A stretch of 7,747 bases of DNA from Bacillota bacterium (GTDB taxonomy: Bacteria > Bacillota > Clostridia > Lachnospirales > Lachnospiraceae): contig JAEWSD010000006.1 in the NCBI GenBank assembly GCA_023398615.1, forward strand, positions 1 to 7,747, written 5' to 3'. The notes under the pieces are model-generated. The model was not told where the DNA came from, ran no database searches, and worked only from the letters and a program-made list of their open reading frames with translations. Positions 6,866 through 7,747 of this stretch are shown here, in pieces (position 1 is the stretch's first letter; each line of letters starts with the position of its first letter). The position numbers and the translations under genes were made by a program.

Positions 6866-6877
6866 GGGTAACTATAT

Positions 6878-7720
6878 ATGAGGGAGATTACACTGGAAGA
6901 AAGAATACGGGCCGAGCTTGCAAGCTATAACGGCACTATGGGAATTTATGTGAATGATTTTAAAGGCAATAAGGTGGAGATCAATATTGACGAGAAATAT
7001 GAAACCGCCAGTACGATTAAGACATATATCCTGGGGGCCCTGTATGAAGAAGTTGCAAAGGGCCGTAAAAGGCTGGACGATATGCTGAAATATACGAAGG
7101 AGAACGAGACGGAAGGCAGCGGGGTTCTGAAAAGTCTGGACTATGGGGTAGAGCTGACGGTTAAGAATACCGCAACCTTAATGATTATTGTAAGTGACAA
7201 TATTGCTACAAATATGATGATTGACTACCTGGGATTGGATACGATCAATGCTTTCATTCAATCTCATGGCTTTAAGGATACCAGACTGCATAACAGGATC
7301 AATTTTACCGAGTACGACAGACTGGGTACGACTACGCCGGGGGATTACGGCAGATTCTTCGAGCTGCTGTGCCAGGAAGAGTTGGTAAGCGCCGGAGCAT
7401 CGGAGGAAATGCTTGAAATATTCAGAAAGCAGCATTATAATGCGGCAATAACGAAGGGCTTCCCGCAGTATTTTCTGGACAGTGAGGATACCGGCGAGGA
7501 GGAACTCATCTATGTCGCTTCAAAGAGCGGAAGCATGGACGCATGCAGGAATGACGGCGGAATCGTATCGACGCCATACGGGAAGTATGTCATTGTACTG
7601 TTTAACAAGAATTTTACGGACCCGATCTATTACCCGGATCACCAGGCAACGGTATTCAGCTCCAGGGTAAGCAGACTGATCTTTGACCAATACCTGGCCT
7701 TGAAGGGAAGAATTAAATAG
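6878..7720 (+). CDS. Class A beta-lactamase-fold serine hydrolase, no signal peptide (second of two)
   Basis: This 280-residue protein is a divergent paralogue of the hydrolase at 4159-4947. It has SxxK as STIK (Ser45, Lys48), SDN at 106-108 and KSG at 216-218 in place of KTG, with the SDN motif at the same distance from the N-terminus as in its sister. After TRLHNR (135-140) the omega-loop segment INFTEYDRLGTTTP is about four residues shorter than in TEM-type enzymes. Hand alignment puts Ile141 at the Glu166 position, so class A deacylation chemistry is probably absent. Glu145 is nearby, but its alignment is uncertain. The N-terminus (MREITLEERIRAELASYNGT) is charged and lacks an export signal. 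A 66-base gap with a hairpin separates it from the dipeptidase gene, the widest gap since oppB. Function is unknown; a cytosolic peptidase or amidase in the same peptide pathway is inferred. Confidence 0.83.
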   Translation: MREITLEERIRAELASYNGTMGIYVNDFKGNKVEINIDEKYETASTIKTYILGALYEEVAKGRKRLDDMLKYTKENETEGSGVLKSLDYGVELTVKNTATLMIIVSDNIATNMMIDYLGLDTINAFIQSHGFKDTRLHNRINFTEYDRLGTTTPGDYGRFFELLCQEELVSAGASEEMLEIFRKQHYNAAITKGFPQYFLDSEDTGEEELIYVASKSGSMDACRNDGGIVSTPYGKYVIVLFNKNFTDPIYYPDHQATVFSSRVSRLIFDQYLALKGRIK

Positions 7721-7721
7721 T

Positions 7722-7747
7722 ATGAAGCGAAGGAACAGGATTCTCCG
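7722..7747 (+). CDS. Possible start of a further gene (partial, runs off the window)
   Basis: One base after the preceding TAG, ATG 7722 opens a frame reading MKRRNRIL to the edge of the window. The strongly basic start would suit a signal peptide or membrane protein. The only upstream purine run is GAAGGGA at 7702-7708, 13 bases away, which is poorly spaced. An alternative is that AAGGAACAGG (7730-7739) is the ribosome binding site of a gene starting beyond the window. Eight codons are too few to decide. Confidence 0.3.

Overview
The window looks like part of one long plus-strand operon from a low-to-moderate-GC Gram-positive anaerobe, most likely a clostridial (Lachnospiraceae-like) Firmicute. 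The evidence is strong purine-rich ribosome binding sites, very tight gene packing, and Opp proteins of the Gram-positive type: the OppF tail contains YDPSLHDY, and the OppD C-terminal region lacks the cysteine cluster. The taxonomic call is an inference from protein style, not from a marker gene.

Layout: bases 1-93 encode the last 30 codons of a gene that is probably the peptide-binding protein of the transporter. A 123-bp gap follows, with a long, nearly perfect RNA hairpin and a smaller one. Next come the two permeases (oppB 217-1158, oppC 1158-2156) and two ATPases (oppD 2182-3231, oppF 3218-4162) of an oligopeptide ABC importer. Four enzymes without recognisable signal peptides follow on the same strand: a class A beta-lactamase-fold serine hydrolase (4159-4947), a YkfC-like NlpC/P60 gamma-D-glutamyl-diamino-acid endopeptidase with SH3b-like repeats (4959-5780), an M19 (renal/membrane dipeptidase family) zinc dipeptidase (5816-6811), and a second, divergent class A beta-lactamase-fold hydrolase (6878-7720). 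A possible further gene starts at 7722 and runs off the window. No gap exceeds about 125 bp. I see no mobile element, tRNA, rRNA or CRISPR.

How it may work together (inference): the importer brings in peptides, probably released cell-wall stem peptides. The YkfC-like enzyme would cut L-Ala-gamma-D-Glu from the diamino acid, and the M19 dipeptidase, whose family accepts L,D-dipeptides, would split L-Ala-D-Glu directly. That would replace the epimerase step (YkfB) of the Bacillus subtilis ykf operon. The two beta-lactamase-fold proteins keep the SxxK, SDN and K[TS]G motifs but lack both a signal peptide and the omega-loop Glu166 needed for deacylation in true class A beta-lactamases. They are therefore better candidates for cytosolic peptidases, amidases or esterases acting on D-amino-acid-containing peptides than for resistance enzymes. 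Their role is the most open question in the window.
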